A DNA stretch of 64,000 bases, from the NCBI RefSeq assembly GCF_024733845.1, contig NZ_JANRHG010000006.1:1-64000 (forward strand). The letters are read 5' to 3'. This DNA comes from Neomoorella sulfitireducens. Lineage in GTDB: Bacteria; Bacillota; DSM-521; Neomoorellales; Neomoorellaceae. The position numbers and the translations under genes were made by a program. Within the stretch, counting starts at the first letter, position 1. Each line of letters begins with the position of its first letter. Of this stretch, positions 25,455 to 34,922 are shown one piece after another. The notes under the pieces were generated by a model. It searched no databases, had not been told where the DNA came from, and saw nothing but the letters and a program-made list of their open reading frames with translations.

Positions 25455-27501
25455 CCCGACTTTGACAGTAAAACACCCTTTTTTGAGGGTCCAAACCCAG
25501 CAAGCCCAGTATTTTCAAGGGTCGGGTTCCGGAAAAAGTTTAAAAACGTAGTGAAAACTATTTTACCATAACCTCTTCAAATAATGGCGATCACCAGCTA
25601 TAATGGTAATGTGAACCATGTGGAGGTGATACGCCCCTTGTTCCCCAGAATCATCATTACAAACGCAAGGACCGGACCTATCGCTACCTGACCTTGGTAG
25701 AATCTTACCGGGAAAACGGCAAGATCAAGCAGCGCCAGGTGGGCAATCTGGGTAACATTGATCTCTACAGCCAGGAGGAAATCCGCCGGCTCATTGATAA
25801 ACTGCGGGAGTTTCTGCACAACGATCCCTACGGAACCACTCAGGACCTGACTACGTACGGAGATAAATATTATGGTATTCCATACGTAGTGAATGTTTTC
25901 TGGAACCGATTGGGCCTTACCGAGTTCATCAATTCGTTGCTTAAAGACCGCCAAGTGGAAGTGGATGTGGCCTTATGCACCAAGACCTGGTATTAAACCG
26001 CCTGATCGCTCCCAAGAGCAAGTTGGGGGTGGCCCGCTGGGTACACCGGCTGTACCTGGAGGAATTTAAGGGGCGGCCTTTGCCGGATGTACACCACTTC
26101 TACCGGGCCATGGACTGCCTGGAAGAAATGAAGGATGCTTGGAGGAGCACCTGTACTTTCAACTGACGGATCTATTAAGCCTGAAACTCACCCTGGTGTT
26201 TTACGATTTGACCAGCAGTTATTTTGAAGGCACTCATTGTCCGCTGGGTAAGCACGGTTATTCCCGGGAACATCGCCCCGACCGGCCCCAGATTAACATC
26301 GTATTATTAGTGACGCCTGAAGGTATTCCTATCGCCCACCAGGTTTTTGAGGGAAACGTAGCCGATAAAACCACGGTGCCTGATGCCATCAAGGTACTAA
26401 GCAAAAGGTTTGAGGTGGGCGAATGTGTTTTTGTCGGTGACCGGGGTATGGTTACCCAAGATAACTTCCAAGCCTTGCAAGAAGCCGGGTTCCGGTATAT
26501 TGTCGGTTTTCATAAACGGGGGCGGGAAGTCAGCGACCAACTCTTGCAAGAGTACCAGGACTTGAGCCAGTACACGCCCTTGGGGGAAGAAGGGGCTTTA
26601 CTGTACCAGGAAATCCCGGCTGCCAAAGTACCGGCAGAAGACGCGGCTGAAAATGAAGAAGATTACCCGGTACGTTACATCTTGTGCCACAACCCGGCCA
26701 AGGTGGCAGAAGACCGGGCCTTCAGGGAACAGGCGCTCCAGGAAGCCGAAGCACAATTACAGCACCTGAAGGAATGGCTGGAGAAAGAAGGACCGCGGCG
26801 GGGACGAAAGCCCACGGCCAAAGGTGCCATGCTTAAGGTGGCAGACATCCTGAACCGGAAAGGGATGGCCCGTTTCTTTGACATCGACTATGACAGCAAC
26901 AAACGCCTGAACTTCCAAAGAAACCAAACCACTATTGACAAGGAGTCCTTACGGGACGGTAAATTCCTGATCAAAACCAACTCCCTCCTTCCGGCGGACC
27001 AGGTAGTCACCGCCTACAAGAACCTGATGCAAGTAGAAAACGCCTTCCGGGAGATCAAGGACTTCATCCGGTTACGCCCCATCTACCATTATAATGAACA
27101 CCGGGTACGGGCCCACGTCCTGATCTGTGTGCTGGCCTATCTATTTGAGCAGTGGCTGGAGGTGCTATACCGGCGCCATGTGGAGAGCGAAATTCAAAAG
27201 GCCAAATCAATCATGGATAATGAGACCCGGGAGAAAGAACTGAAACAGCTCAAAAGTTCTTATAGAAGCGGTCGCCGGATCTTGGAGGAACTCGACGAGA
27301 TTAAGGCTGTTGACCAACAGTTCATAGACAAAAGGTTCTACAGCATCACCCTGCCTGGTGAGGCCCAAAAGAAGATACTGGGAGTGTTGGGGCTCCCGCT
27401 CCCACCCAAGGTGCTGGTCAAAGAATAGCACCCCTTGAGGGGCTGTAGTGAAAATTACCCCTACAGGCCCCTTTATTTTCAAGGCCGGTGTCAAAGTTGG
27501 G
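25455..27501 (+). mobile_element. IS1634-family insertion sequence with 6-bp target duplication
   Basis: Ends are near-perfect inverted repeats: CCCGACTTTGACA at 25455-25467 and TGTCAAAGTTGGG at 27489-27501. ATAAAC flanks both sides (25449-25454 and 27502-27507), the target duplication. The element is 2047 bp and carries one transposase gene in three frames. Confidence 0.85.
25631..27428 (+). pseudogene. IS1634-type transposase, two frameshifts
   Basis: Frame 1 of the protein (to ~25990) has YLTLVESYREN and ends after VDVALCTKTWY; the second (25975-26166) has VLNRLIAPKSKLGVARW; the third (26139-27428) carries the DDE parts: LVFYDLTSSYFEG, FVGDRGMVTQDN and AFREIKDFIRLRPIYH. The two frame changes near 25980 and 26150 make a full transposase unlikely, although the ends and target duplication look recent. 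Confidence 0.8.
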
Positions 27502-27786
27502 ATAAACCTGTCATCATCCAGGAGTTCGTCCACCCTGGCCAGTTCGGGATTGAGGTGGACCAGTTTAGTTGGCAATAGGGCATCCCACAGGGTGAGTTGC
27601 GGATCTTTTAGCCTTAACATGGGATCACCCGGCAGGAAAAGGAGGTGGTGTGGTGAATGTTATTCATAGGAGTTCCTCCTTCTGGATTTTCTTGTTTTCT
27701 CCTTCTTATAAGATTCGATCCAAGATTCGATCCAAAGGATGGTAACTCCTTCTGTTTTGCTAAAAACTACGCGGTTTTCTGAGATC

Positions 27787-30468
27787 CTATGATTTTTATC
27801 CCTGGACTTTTTCAGGGGGAACTATATCATTCTTTTACTGGCATTTTGTTAAGGAAAAACCCTCTTGATGTAGGTTTGCTCGGTTATGAAGAAGAAGACG
27901 CGGAAGATAAAAAGCTTGAAAAGGAATACCTGTTACTCATCAAGGAGAGAGGAAAGCTCTATCCCTATCGACTACTTTTTTGGCCAGTGGCGTTTTGATG
28001 TATGGTGCTTTATCATCGCTTTTGCTAATCTCTGCTGCTATGGCCTTTTGACATGGATACCCTTATATTATCCTATAACCGGCAAGTAACACCGGCATCC
28101 AAGCTTAAAACCCTTGATACAAGTTACTTTCCTCAAAAAGAAAGCCGAAAATTTTTTTACAGAAAAAGAAGGAAGACACCCTTTCCGAATCTAATTGGAT
28201 ACTTGTCAAGAGAATCCAAAAGAAAGGATGTCTTCAAGATGATGGTACAACAAGAAAGCAGTCACCGTCAAGCGCCTCCTTTATTGAGAAGTGAAAGAAG
28301 AAAGATTGAACTTGAGAAACGCCGATTACAGAAGAAAATTAGCCGTTATAACCTGCCAACAACCTTTGACAACCATACAGTCACCAGATTTGCCAATTTT
28401 GGTTTGATAGAAGCCTTTAAGCAGGCCATAGGTTTTAAGAACATAATCAGCAACACCTTAACGATGCGTAAAGCACCTAACAGTAAATTTCAGCCCCCGG
28501 AAATGCTGGATTTCCTGATCGATGCCCAGATATTAGGGTTATCCCGCTTTGACCATACGCAGTGGATAAGGAATGAACAGGGTTACGCGAAAATCAAGGG
28601 TATTGACGATTTCCCTGAGGAAACGGGTTTTAGGCGTCTTCTGGCCGCCATGCAGGAAAATTCCCTGGAAGAGCTACGCTCTATTGATCAGCAGCTACGG
28701 GAAATGCGCTCTAAAACAGTACCACCCAGGAAGATATGGTTAGATATTGACGACACAGTTATCACCTTGCATGGTTCCCAGGAAGGCGGTGCGATAGGCT
28801 ACAATCCCCGCTATCATGGCCGCCCTTCCCTGAAGGCTAAAGTCGCCTTTATAGCTGAAACCGCTGAACTGCTTAATCTTAAGGCCTATAATGGTAAAAT
28901 CCATAGCAACGGTGGTTTTCTAAACTTCTTTCAGGATACGGAGCAGAGATTGCCAAGGAATTACGTTTTTAAAGGGGGTACGCCTGGATAAAGGTTTCTT
29001 TGATGAAAAAAACTTCGCTTACTTCGAGGAACAAACTTACCTCTATGTCTGCAAGGCCCCTTTGCGTGGGGGACTGCAAAAAGTCATTGCTTACCTTAAC
29101 CGTGAAAACCTGTGGCAAAGAATAGATGATGTCTACAGCGTCGCCGAATTAACCATTCCCTTACCCAATTGGGCTAAAGCCAGGCGTTTTGTTTTCATCC
29201 GCCAGGATTTAGAGCCGGTAACCGGGCAACTCTATATCCAGCATCCCGATTTTTACAAGTACCAGGCCATTGTTACTAACTACACAGCTGAAGATATGTC
29301 GGCCATCGAAGTATGGCATTTCTACAATCAGCGGGGGACCTGTGAACTATGGATCGATGAACTAAAAGACGGTTTTGCGGTCGAAGAAGCCAGCCAGCAT
29401 ACCTTCTTACGTAACGAAGCCTATATGCTGGTCAAGGCCATTGCCTATAATCTATTGCTATGGTTTAAAGAAGTAACCTTGCCCGAAACCATCAAAAGTT
29501 ACCAGGCAGGAACCATAAGGCGGAAAATCCTCTGTATACCAGGCAACATTGTCGGTAACGGCCGCTACCAGCATATTCGCCTGGCGGCTAATAAATGGCT
29601 GGGAATGGTAGTAAACGCAATTAAAACGAACCTTGAAAAGTTCTTGTATGTGGTAGTCGAGAAGCTTTATCCGTTGCGATGCTGAAAAGGTATTTCTTTA
29701 ACCAAGGTTAAACTTTAGCTGCCAACAGTAAGCACCGCTTTCTTAAAAATCCCTGTCAAGCAGGGGTTAGATGATGTTACCCATTTTTCAGGGGTTCATT
29801 CTTCAAGGGAATGATTGCATAGGTGATCCTTATTAGCTTCTGGTAATCAATGGCATATCAGTGGGATTTTGGTACGTTCCTTCTTCATTTAAATTTTTAC
29901 TTGCCGATTTCAGGTTTATGTAAAAGTCATGGACATGCCTGTTAAAAGTGGTATTTTTGTTCCGTTGTCTTACCCGTAGGGATGGCCATAGGCACCTTTT
30001 TGGCACCCTAGGCTACCTAAAATTTTTAAGACCAACCGCACCCCGGCAGTAATAATCTGCGGGTGGGCTGCAGCCATAACGGTATTTATTTTTCCTTACA
30101 TGACGACTAAAATATCCGCTACCTTTATATTGTTTTGGGTCGGTTTCTTTGTCTATGGTATTAACGGGGTTATTTGGGCATATTCCATGGATGTCGGCAG
30201 CAGGGCTTTGGCCGGCACGGCTGCGGGCATCCTTGAGTGGTCGGCTTATATGGGTGCCGCGCTTCAAGCTATGATATTTGGCTACGTGCTTGATAAGACA
30301 TGCAACTGGATGATATTATTTGCCACTATAGCTATTCTGTGCATTATCGTAGTAATCTTAGCAATAATAGTAATATGGAGGGGTGTTATAGGGAGAATCG
30401 GCGAAGTTTGTCGAGAAATGAAACTGGTTAAATATCAAAGTAAATTATATATTGTCATGAAGATTTAA
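27787..30468 (+). pseudogene. MFS transporter remnant interrupted by an IS1380-type element
   Basis: Left of the element a frame reads RKNPLDVGLLGY and then YGLLTWIPLYY, the mid-loop and helix 7 of organophosphate/anion-type MFS carriers. Right of it (30100-30468) comes FVYGINGVIWAYSMDVGSRALAGTAAG and two to three helices, the C-terminal part. The N-terminal half is absent and several stops occur around 29930-30060. The former substrate is unknown. Confidence 0.65.
28239..29685 (+). mobile_element. IS1380-family transposase, one frameshift
   Basis: From ATG 28239: N-terminal half to 28991 includes the catalytic block KIWLDIDDTVITLHGSQEG. After a slip in the GGGGG run near 28977 the other half continues as RLDKGFFDEKNFAYFEEQ, then WHFYNQRGTCELWIDELKDGF with the catalytic Glu region, ending at 29685. 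A single frameshift may have inactivated it. The element borders were not resolved; they lie near 28080 and 29750. Confidence 0.78.
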
Positions 30469-30475
30469 AGATTTT

Positions 30476-30499
30476 ATGATAGTGATAAAACACTATCAT
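30476..30499. terminator. Perfect 9-bp stem hairpin before resB
   Basis: ATGATAGTG-ATAAAA-CACTATCAT, just after the MFS remnant stop and 22 bases before the resB promoter. No T run follows on either strand, so an operator role is equally possible. Confidence 0.4.
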
Positions 30500-30521
30500 C
30501 ACTAATGTAAGCCGTTTCTAG

Positions 30522-30550
30522 TTGACCTCTATACTAGGCCGTTGTATACT
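30522..30550 (+). promoter_or_regulatory. Sigma-A promoter of resBC
   Basis: TTGACC at 30522-30527, 17-bp spacer, TATACT at 30545-30550. Its position means the resB start must lie downstream of about 30557, which rules out the longer open frame from 30542. Confidence 0.75.
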
Positions 30551-30574
30551 CATTCTAAAATCGAGGTGATAACT

Positions 30575-31585
30575 TTGTCCGGTAACAGCCGGAAACGTCT
30601 GGATTTAAACCTCTTATCCTCTATGAAGCTGGGGCTTCTCCTGTTATTGCTCCTGGGAATCATGGCTTCCCTGGGGAGCTTCTTCCCCCAGGGGCAGCCC
30701 CCCGGGTTCTACCGGGTTTATTACGGAGAACTACCGGGAAGGCTGATCGTCTTCCTGTCCCTGGACCATGTATACCGAAGCTGGTGGTTTTTGACCCTTG
30801 CAGCCCTCTTTGCTCTTAATACCCTGACATGCTCCCTGAAGCGCATTAAAAAAACTCCGGACCTACGCAGCCGGGGGTCCGTCATCCTGCATTTAAGTAT
30901 CCTGGTTATCCTGGCCGGGGCAGTCATCTCCGGCGTCATGGCCCGTCATACCTACGTCGAAATCGGCACCGGCAAAAGCCTCGACCTGACCGCCATGGGC
31001 TTTCCCGGCTACTCTTTACGGGTTAAGGAATTTAAAGTTGAATATTACGAAAACCTACAACCAAAGCAGTACATTAGCAGTGTTTCCCTTAAGACAGCTG
31101 ACGGCCAGGAAATTGAAAGGGAAATCCAGGTAAACCGTCCTCTAAAATATAAGGGGTTAAAAATTTACCAGGCCAGTTATGGCTGGCTGGCCCGGGGAGA
31201 GGCCGTTATCAACGGTAAAGAAGTGCCCTTCGAACTGGCCAGCGGGCGGGAGTTGGATACGGACCCGGATAAAAACGAAAGGCTGGCCTTTTTCTTCATT
31301 CCCGATTTTGACGAACAGGGCGACACACTCCATTCACGTTCACCACTGCCAAACAACCCCAGGCTGGTGGCGGTACTTTTCCAGGATAAACAGGTAATGG
31401 CGAGGGAAGTGCTGGCCGAGGGGGAGACAAGAGGAGTAGGGGGGTATCCCGTTACCTTTTCCGGCTATCTTTATTACACCGGCCTCGAGATCAAAAAGGA
31501 CCCCGGCGTTGGTATACTTTACGCCGGTTTTGTTATCCTGCTGCTGGGATTGGTCATGAGGTACCTGGCACCGGAAAAACACTAA
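30575..31585 (+). CDS. resB: Cytochrome c biogenesis protein ResB
   Basis: 336 residues from TTG 30575 (GAGGTGA five bases upstream). Three N-terminal membrane helices, a large extracytoplasmic domain (about 130-300) and a C-terminal helix (VGILYAGFVILLLGLVMRY). ResB/CcsB works with ResC to carry haem out and attach it to c-type cytochromes. The gene is followed at 15 bases by resC. c-Type cytochromes for anaerobic respiration are the expected clients; none is encoded in this window. Confidence 0.9.
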   Translation: MSGNSRKRLDLNLLSSMKLGLLLLLLLGIMASLGSFFPQGQPPGFYRVYYGELPGRLIVFLSLDHVYRSWWFLTLAALFALNTLTCSLKRIKKTPDLRSRGSVILHLSILVILAGAVISGVMARHTYVEIGTGKSLDLTAMGFPGYSLRVKEFKVEYYENLQPKQYISSVSLKTADGQEIEREIQVNRPLKYKGLKIYQASYGWLARGEAVINGKEVPFELASGRELDTDPDKNERLAFFFIPDFDEQGDTLHSRSPLPNNPRLVAVLFQDKQVMAREVLAEGETRGVGGYPVTFSGYLYYTGLEIKKDPGVGILYAGFVILLLGLVMRYLAPEKH

Positions 31586-31600
31586 AGGAGGCGTTAAGTT

Positions 31601-32404
31601 ATGGAAGCTAATTTCAATCTCTTGGCCTATATTTTTCTGCTGGCGGCCGTAATTTTAAGCCTTATTTCCTTATGGCGTCCCGGCAGGCTTATATCTTATA
31701 TGGTCCAGGCGTCCCTCATACTATCCTTTGCTTACCTGACCCTGGCCCTGGTGTTGCGCAGTATAGCTGCCGGGAGGCTCCCCTTTGCCAATTTATATGA
31801 ATTTACCCTCCTATTTGCCTGGGGCATACTCCTTTTTTACCTAATCTCGCGCAGGGTGATTAAATCAGACCTGCTGGCAGCCCTGGTAGCCATCCTGGTT
31901 GTAATTATCCTTTCCTACAGCAACACTTTATCTTCCGGCCCTGGTCCCTTGATGCCGGCCCTCCAGAGTGTGTGGTTGCAGTTTCATGTTATTACGGCCA
32001 TCATTGCTTACGGCGCCTTTGGCCTTTCTTTTTGCCTGGCTATTATATATATCATCAAAGAAAAGGGATACGATAGCCCCGACGTAAATAACCTGCCGTC
32101 CCTGGCCAAACTCGACAACCTCCTTCACTGGTCGGTAGCGATAGGTTTCCCCTTCATGACTTTGGTCCTCATCACGGGGGCTGTCTGGGCTGAAGAGGTA
32201 TGGGGCAGGTGGTGGGGCTGGGACCCAAAGGAAACCTGGGCCTTAATTACGTGGTTGATTTATGCCGCCTATCTCCACGCCCGGAAGACATACGGCTGGC
32301 GGGGCAAAAGGTCCGCCATAATGGCCATCGTGGGTTTCCTGGCGGTCTTATTCACCCTTTTTGGCGTCTCGCTGCTCCTCCCCGGCGCCCACAGCTATGT
32401 CTAG
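31601..32404 (+). CDS. resC: Cytochrome c assembly protein ResC/CcsA
   Basis: 267 residues, about eight membrane helices, with the haem-handling WWD motif WGRWWGWDPKETWALITW near residue 200 and flanking histidines. It is the haem-export/ligation partner of ResB. The ribosome site AAAGGAGG lies inside the resB end region before ATG 31601. Short spacing to resB indicates one transcript. Confidence 0.93.
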   Translation: MEANFNLLAYIFLLAAVILSLISLWRPGRLISYMVQASLILSFAYLTLALVLRSIAAGRLPFANLYEFTLLFAWGILLFYLISRRVIKSDLLAALVAILVVIILSYSNTLSSGPGPLMPALQSVWLQFHVITAIIAYGAFGLSFCLAIIYIIKEKGYDSPDVNNLPSLAKLDNLLHWSVAIGFPFMTLVLITGAVWAEEVWGRWWGWDPKETWALITWLIYAAYLHARKTYGWRGKRSAIMAIVGFLAVLFTLFGVSLLLPGAHSYV

Positions 32405-32521
32405 GTTCAGGCCAAGCCTTCTATAAAGGTCTCCCTTCACTATAAATCCTGCACCAGACTATCACCCATTACATCACAATCGGCGCCATGCAGAGGAAAA
32501 TTACCAGGAAGAGACCGGTTG

Positions 32522-32550
32522 TTGACGGTAATTGCCGTGATTGCTACAAT
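32522..32550 (+). promoter_or_regulatory. Sigma-A promoter before the FmdB gene
   Basis: TTGACG at 32522-32527, 17-bp spacer, TACAAT at 32545-32550; the start codon follows 29 bases later after TTGGAGGA. Confidence 0.7.
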
Positions 32551-32579
32551 AAAAACAGTTCTTATTTGGAGGAATAGCC

Positions 32580-32825
32580 ATGCCTGTCTACGAATTTCGT
32601 TGCTTGGCTTGCGGCAAGCTTTTTGAAAAGCGTTTTGCCAGCATCCATGAAAAAGTAGAACTCCAGTGTCCCGAATGCCAGTCCCCCTCCCTGGAAAGGG
32701 TAATCAGCCGGGTTAACTTTATCACCCGTTCGGGAAAAAGCCAGCAAAAACCAAAGCTTACAACCAAATCATGCAGCCCTGGTAGCAATTGTATGACCCT
32801 GGATATACCCGGACCTGAAGATTAA
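32580..32825 (+). CDS. FmdB-family zinc-ribbon protein
   Basis: 81 residues starting MPVYEFRC, the family hallmark, with CX2C pairs at C8/C11 and C30/C33 forming one zinc ribbon, then a low-complexity Ser/Lys-rich tail. FmdB-type proteins are putative regulators; the exact role is unknown. Ribosome site GGAGGA precedes ATG 32580 and a promoter is 30 bases upstream. The HEAT-repeat gene follows after 31 bases. Confidence 0.85.
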   Translation: MPVYEFRCLACGKLFEKRFASIHEKVELQCPECQSPSLERVISRVNFITRSGKSQQKPKLTTKSCSPGSNCMTLDIPGPED

Positions 32826-32856
32826 GGACAGGGAGAATGAGGAGATGGCAGCTTAA

Positions 32857-33936
32857 ATGAAGAAGGAGCTTGCCTTCAAGCCCGTCTGTCCCTTTTGCGG
32901 GCTGCTCATTGCCAGGCCTGGAGAACATGATGTCCGCCGGCCAAAGGAAATGCCAGTTGGTACCTGTTCCTGTGGCGCGGTCTATGCCTGTGATTTAACC
33001 GGCCACAACCTGGGAGCCGCTTTCATAGAAGCCCTCGTCTCGAGCTGCAACATGGACTGGGATCTGGCCTGGGGCCTGCTCCCGGAAGAAGATTACGTGG
33101 AAAAACTGGTTGAAAACTATGACTACGAAACACATCTAATTATTCCCGGGGGAGTCTATGAGGGCAGGAGGATTTCCGGTGCCCTTTATTTCGTGAAATT
33201 ACATCCTGATATCCTCGAGTTTACCCTGCAAGGGGGACAAAAAAAGCCGTTACGGGCAAGTACCGCTCCATCACCGGCCCTTATGGCATCCCCGGACAAA
33301 AGAAAATTCACCAAAAAAGACATTGAAACCCTGGTCAGGGAATACCAGGTGGAGGCCTTGCTGGAAATAGCTGCTTCCGACCGCCGTCTCATCAGGGATT
33401 TACAACGACTTCTTTATAGCGGCGATGAGCTGCTGCGTTTGCGGGCCGCCGATTTTTTAGGTAAAACAGCCGCTGTTATTGCAAAAAAATCCCCTCAAAC
33501 AATTGCCAACCTGCTGCAGCGCTTACTAGCCTCAGTTACAGAACCCGGTTCTTCGGGCTGGGGAGCCATCGATGCTGCCGGTTTCATTATCGCCTGTATC
33601 CCGGAAACCTTTGCCGGGTATATTCCCTCCCTGTACCAGCTGCTAGCGGAGACAACCTTCAAAAAACGCGCCCTGCACGCTATCGGCAGAATCGCCCGGG
33701 TAAAGCCCGATCTCATCCGCCCGGCCAGCCTGCGCTTTCTCAAGTTCCTCCACGACCCCGACCCAGAGATCAGGGGCTACACGGCCTGGATCCTGGGTAA
33801 CTTGGGTACCACAGCGGCCAGGGACATGCTGGCCGGTCTCCTTGAGGACGGGCAACCGGTAACTCTTTACGAAAACGGGACCCTGCACAAAAAGACTGTA
33901 GGGCAACTGGCGTCTGAAGCGCTAGCCAGGATGTGA
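32857..33936 (+). CDS. Zinc-ribbon plus HEAT-repeat protein (DVU0298-like)
   Basis: 359 residues. N-terminal CPFC and CSCG cysteines (about 12-45), a middle domain, then HEAT-like helical repeats from ~150 on (LLEIAASDRRLIRDLQRLL, LRLRAADFLGKTAAVI, IRGYTAWILGNLGTTAA). This resembles a protein class common in sulfate/sulfite reducers (DVU0298 type), known to me mainly by distribution; a scaffold or electron-transfer-complex assembly role is only a guess. It ends inside the end of the convergent TPR gene. Confidence 0.6.
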   Translation: MKKELAFKPVCPFCGLLIARPGEHDVRRPKEMPVGTCSCGAVYACDLTGHNLGAAFIEALVSSCNMDWDLAWGLLPEEDYVEKLVENYDYETHLIIPGGVYEGRRISGALYFVKLHPDILEFTLQGGQKKPLRASTAPSPALMASPDKRKFTKKDIETLVREYQVEALLEIAASDRRLIRDLQRLLYSGDELLRLRAADFLGKTAAVIAKKSPQTIANLLQRLLASVTEPGSSGWGAIDAAGFIIACIPETFAGYIPSLYQLLAETTFKKRALHAIGRIARVKPDLIRPASLRFLKFLHDPDPEIRGYTAWILGNLGTTAARDMLAGLLEDGQPVTLYENGTLHKKTVGQLASEALARM

Positions 33937-34569
33937 ATCCCCTTTACCCTTACGGTAGGGTTCCAGTTTTTGTAGAAATTCGGGATGGACCTCAAACCCC
34001 AGTTCAAGGGCCCGATCCACGTGTTTCACGGCCCAGGCAAAGTCCCCGTTTAAATAATAAGCATAGGCAAGATTATTGTGCCCCAGGGCAAAATCCGGCG
34101 CTATTTCCAGCAGCCTGTGACCGGTAGCGATGGCCTTTGCTATGTCACCCTGCTGGAGATAACAATTGGCCAGGTTATTCCATGCCTGGACGATCATGGG
34201 GTTCAATTCTATGGCCTTTTCCAGAGCGGCAATGGCCTCTTCTGTCCTGCCCATCTGGGAATAAGCAAATCCCAGGTTGGCATATCCCCGCGCATAGCGC
34301 GGCTCGATGGCGATGGCCTTAGTGTTGGCCTCAATTACCTTTTCCATCTCACCCATTTGCCAGTAGATGTAGCCAAGGTTTACATAAGCTTCAAACATGC
34401 GACCGCTACCGGCAATGGCTTCCTCAAAGGCCGCGATTGCCTCTTCCCATTTCCCCTGCTGCATATAAGAAACACCCAAGTTATACATTGCCGTGGCGCA
34501 CTCGGGGTTTTCCGCCAGCATCCGCTTTTGCTTTAATATAAAGTCCTCAAAATCCTGTGCCTGTGGCAT
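33922..34569 (-). CDS. Tetratricopeptide-repeat protein
   Basis: 215 residues made almost wholly of TPR units (for example AMYNLGVSYMQQGKWEEAIAAFEEA and later YANLGFAYSQMGRTEEAIAAL, each given in part), about five to six repeats, without signal peptide. Likely a cytoplasmic protein-protein scaffold. It is the next gene after dsrD, separated by a terminator-like hairpin, and its last 15 bases overlap the convergent HEAT gene. Ribosome site GGAAGGG precedes ATG 34569. Confidence 0.85.
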   Translation of the reverse strand: MPQAQDFEDFILKQKRMLAENPECATAMYNLGVSYMQQGKWEEAIAAFEEAIAGSGRMFEAYVNLGYIYWQMGEMEKVIEANTKAIAIEPRYARGYANLGFAYSQMGRTEEAIAALEKAIELNPMIVQAWNNLANCYLQQGDIAKAIATGHRLLEIAPDFALGHNNLAYAYYLNGDFAWAVKHVDRALELGFEVHPEFLQKLEPYRKGKGDSHPG

Positions 34570-34603
34570 GCCTCTCGCCCTTCCTTTTGCCAGGTTAATA
34601 TAA

Positions 34604-34637
34604 GGAGAGGCTGCTTCTTGCCGCCGGCAGCCTCTCC
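34604..34637 (-). terminator. Terminator after dsrABD
   Basis: GGAGAGGCTGC and GCAGCCTCTCC (11-bp perfect stem, 12-base loop) followed on the minus strand by TTATATT, 23 bases past the dsrD stop. Confidence 0.7.
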
Positions 34638-34659
34638 CTTTATAATTTAAAATCCCTGC

Positions 34660-34893
34660 TTATTGATCTTCAGTTATGCCCCTTCCCTTTAGCCCGTACA
34701 TGGTAGTGCTACCCGTTGAGAAGTAGATCAATTTTTCTTCATTAACAAGTTCCGTAGCGGCCTTCTTAATATCCCTCATCTTGGCGTCAGGTATTTTGGC
34801 CTGGACTGCCTTTTCCAGGTCTTTAAAGTAAAACTTGCTCTTCTTGCTGGTCTCGGCAAATTCGAGGATGGCCTGTTTAATCTCCTCCATCAT
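34660..34893 (-). CDS. dsrD: Dissimilatory sulfite reductase accessory protein DsrD
   Basis: 77 residues, the small winged-helix DsrD protein (FYFKDLEKAVQAKIPD, DIKKAATELVNEEKL, YFSTGSTTMYGLKGRG). DsrD is a marker of reductive-type sulfite reduction and has been reported as an allosteric activator of DsrAB. It follows dsrB by 29 bases. GGGGGTTATATAA precedes the two adjacent ATGs; either could be used. Confidence 0.93.
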   Translation of the reverse strand: MMEEIKQAILEFAETSKKSKFYFKDLEKAVQAKIPDAKMRDIKKAATELVNEEKLIYFSTGSTTMYGLKGRGITEDQ

Positions 34894-34922
34894 TTATATA
34901 ACCCCCTTATTATCAGGCAGGC

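Larger units (their letters stand above)
24974..27620 (-). pseudogene. IS1182/IS5-like transposase gene split by an IS1634-type insertion
   Basis: The N-terminal part (MLRLKDPQLTLWDALLP..., 27508-27620) and the continuation (TPFISRFVTRLGRPTIPMETYL..., 24974-25450) join exactly across the inserted element at 25455-27501. The second part also has an internal TGA near 25275 and stops soon after the DTTVVEANIHHPTDSG block, so the rest of the catalytic domain is gone. Dead before or after the insertion. Confidence 0.8.
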
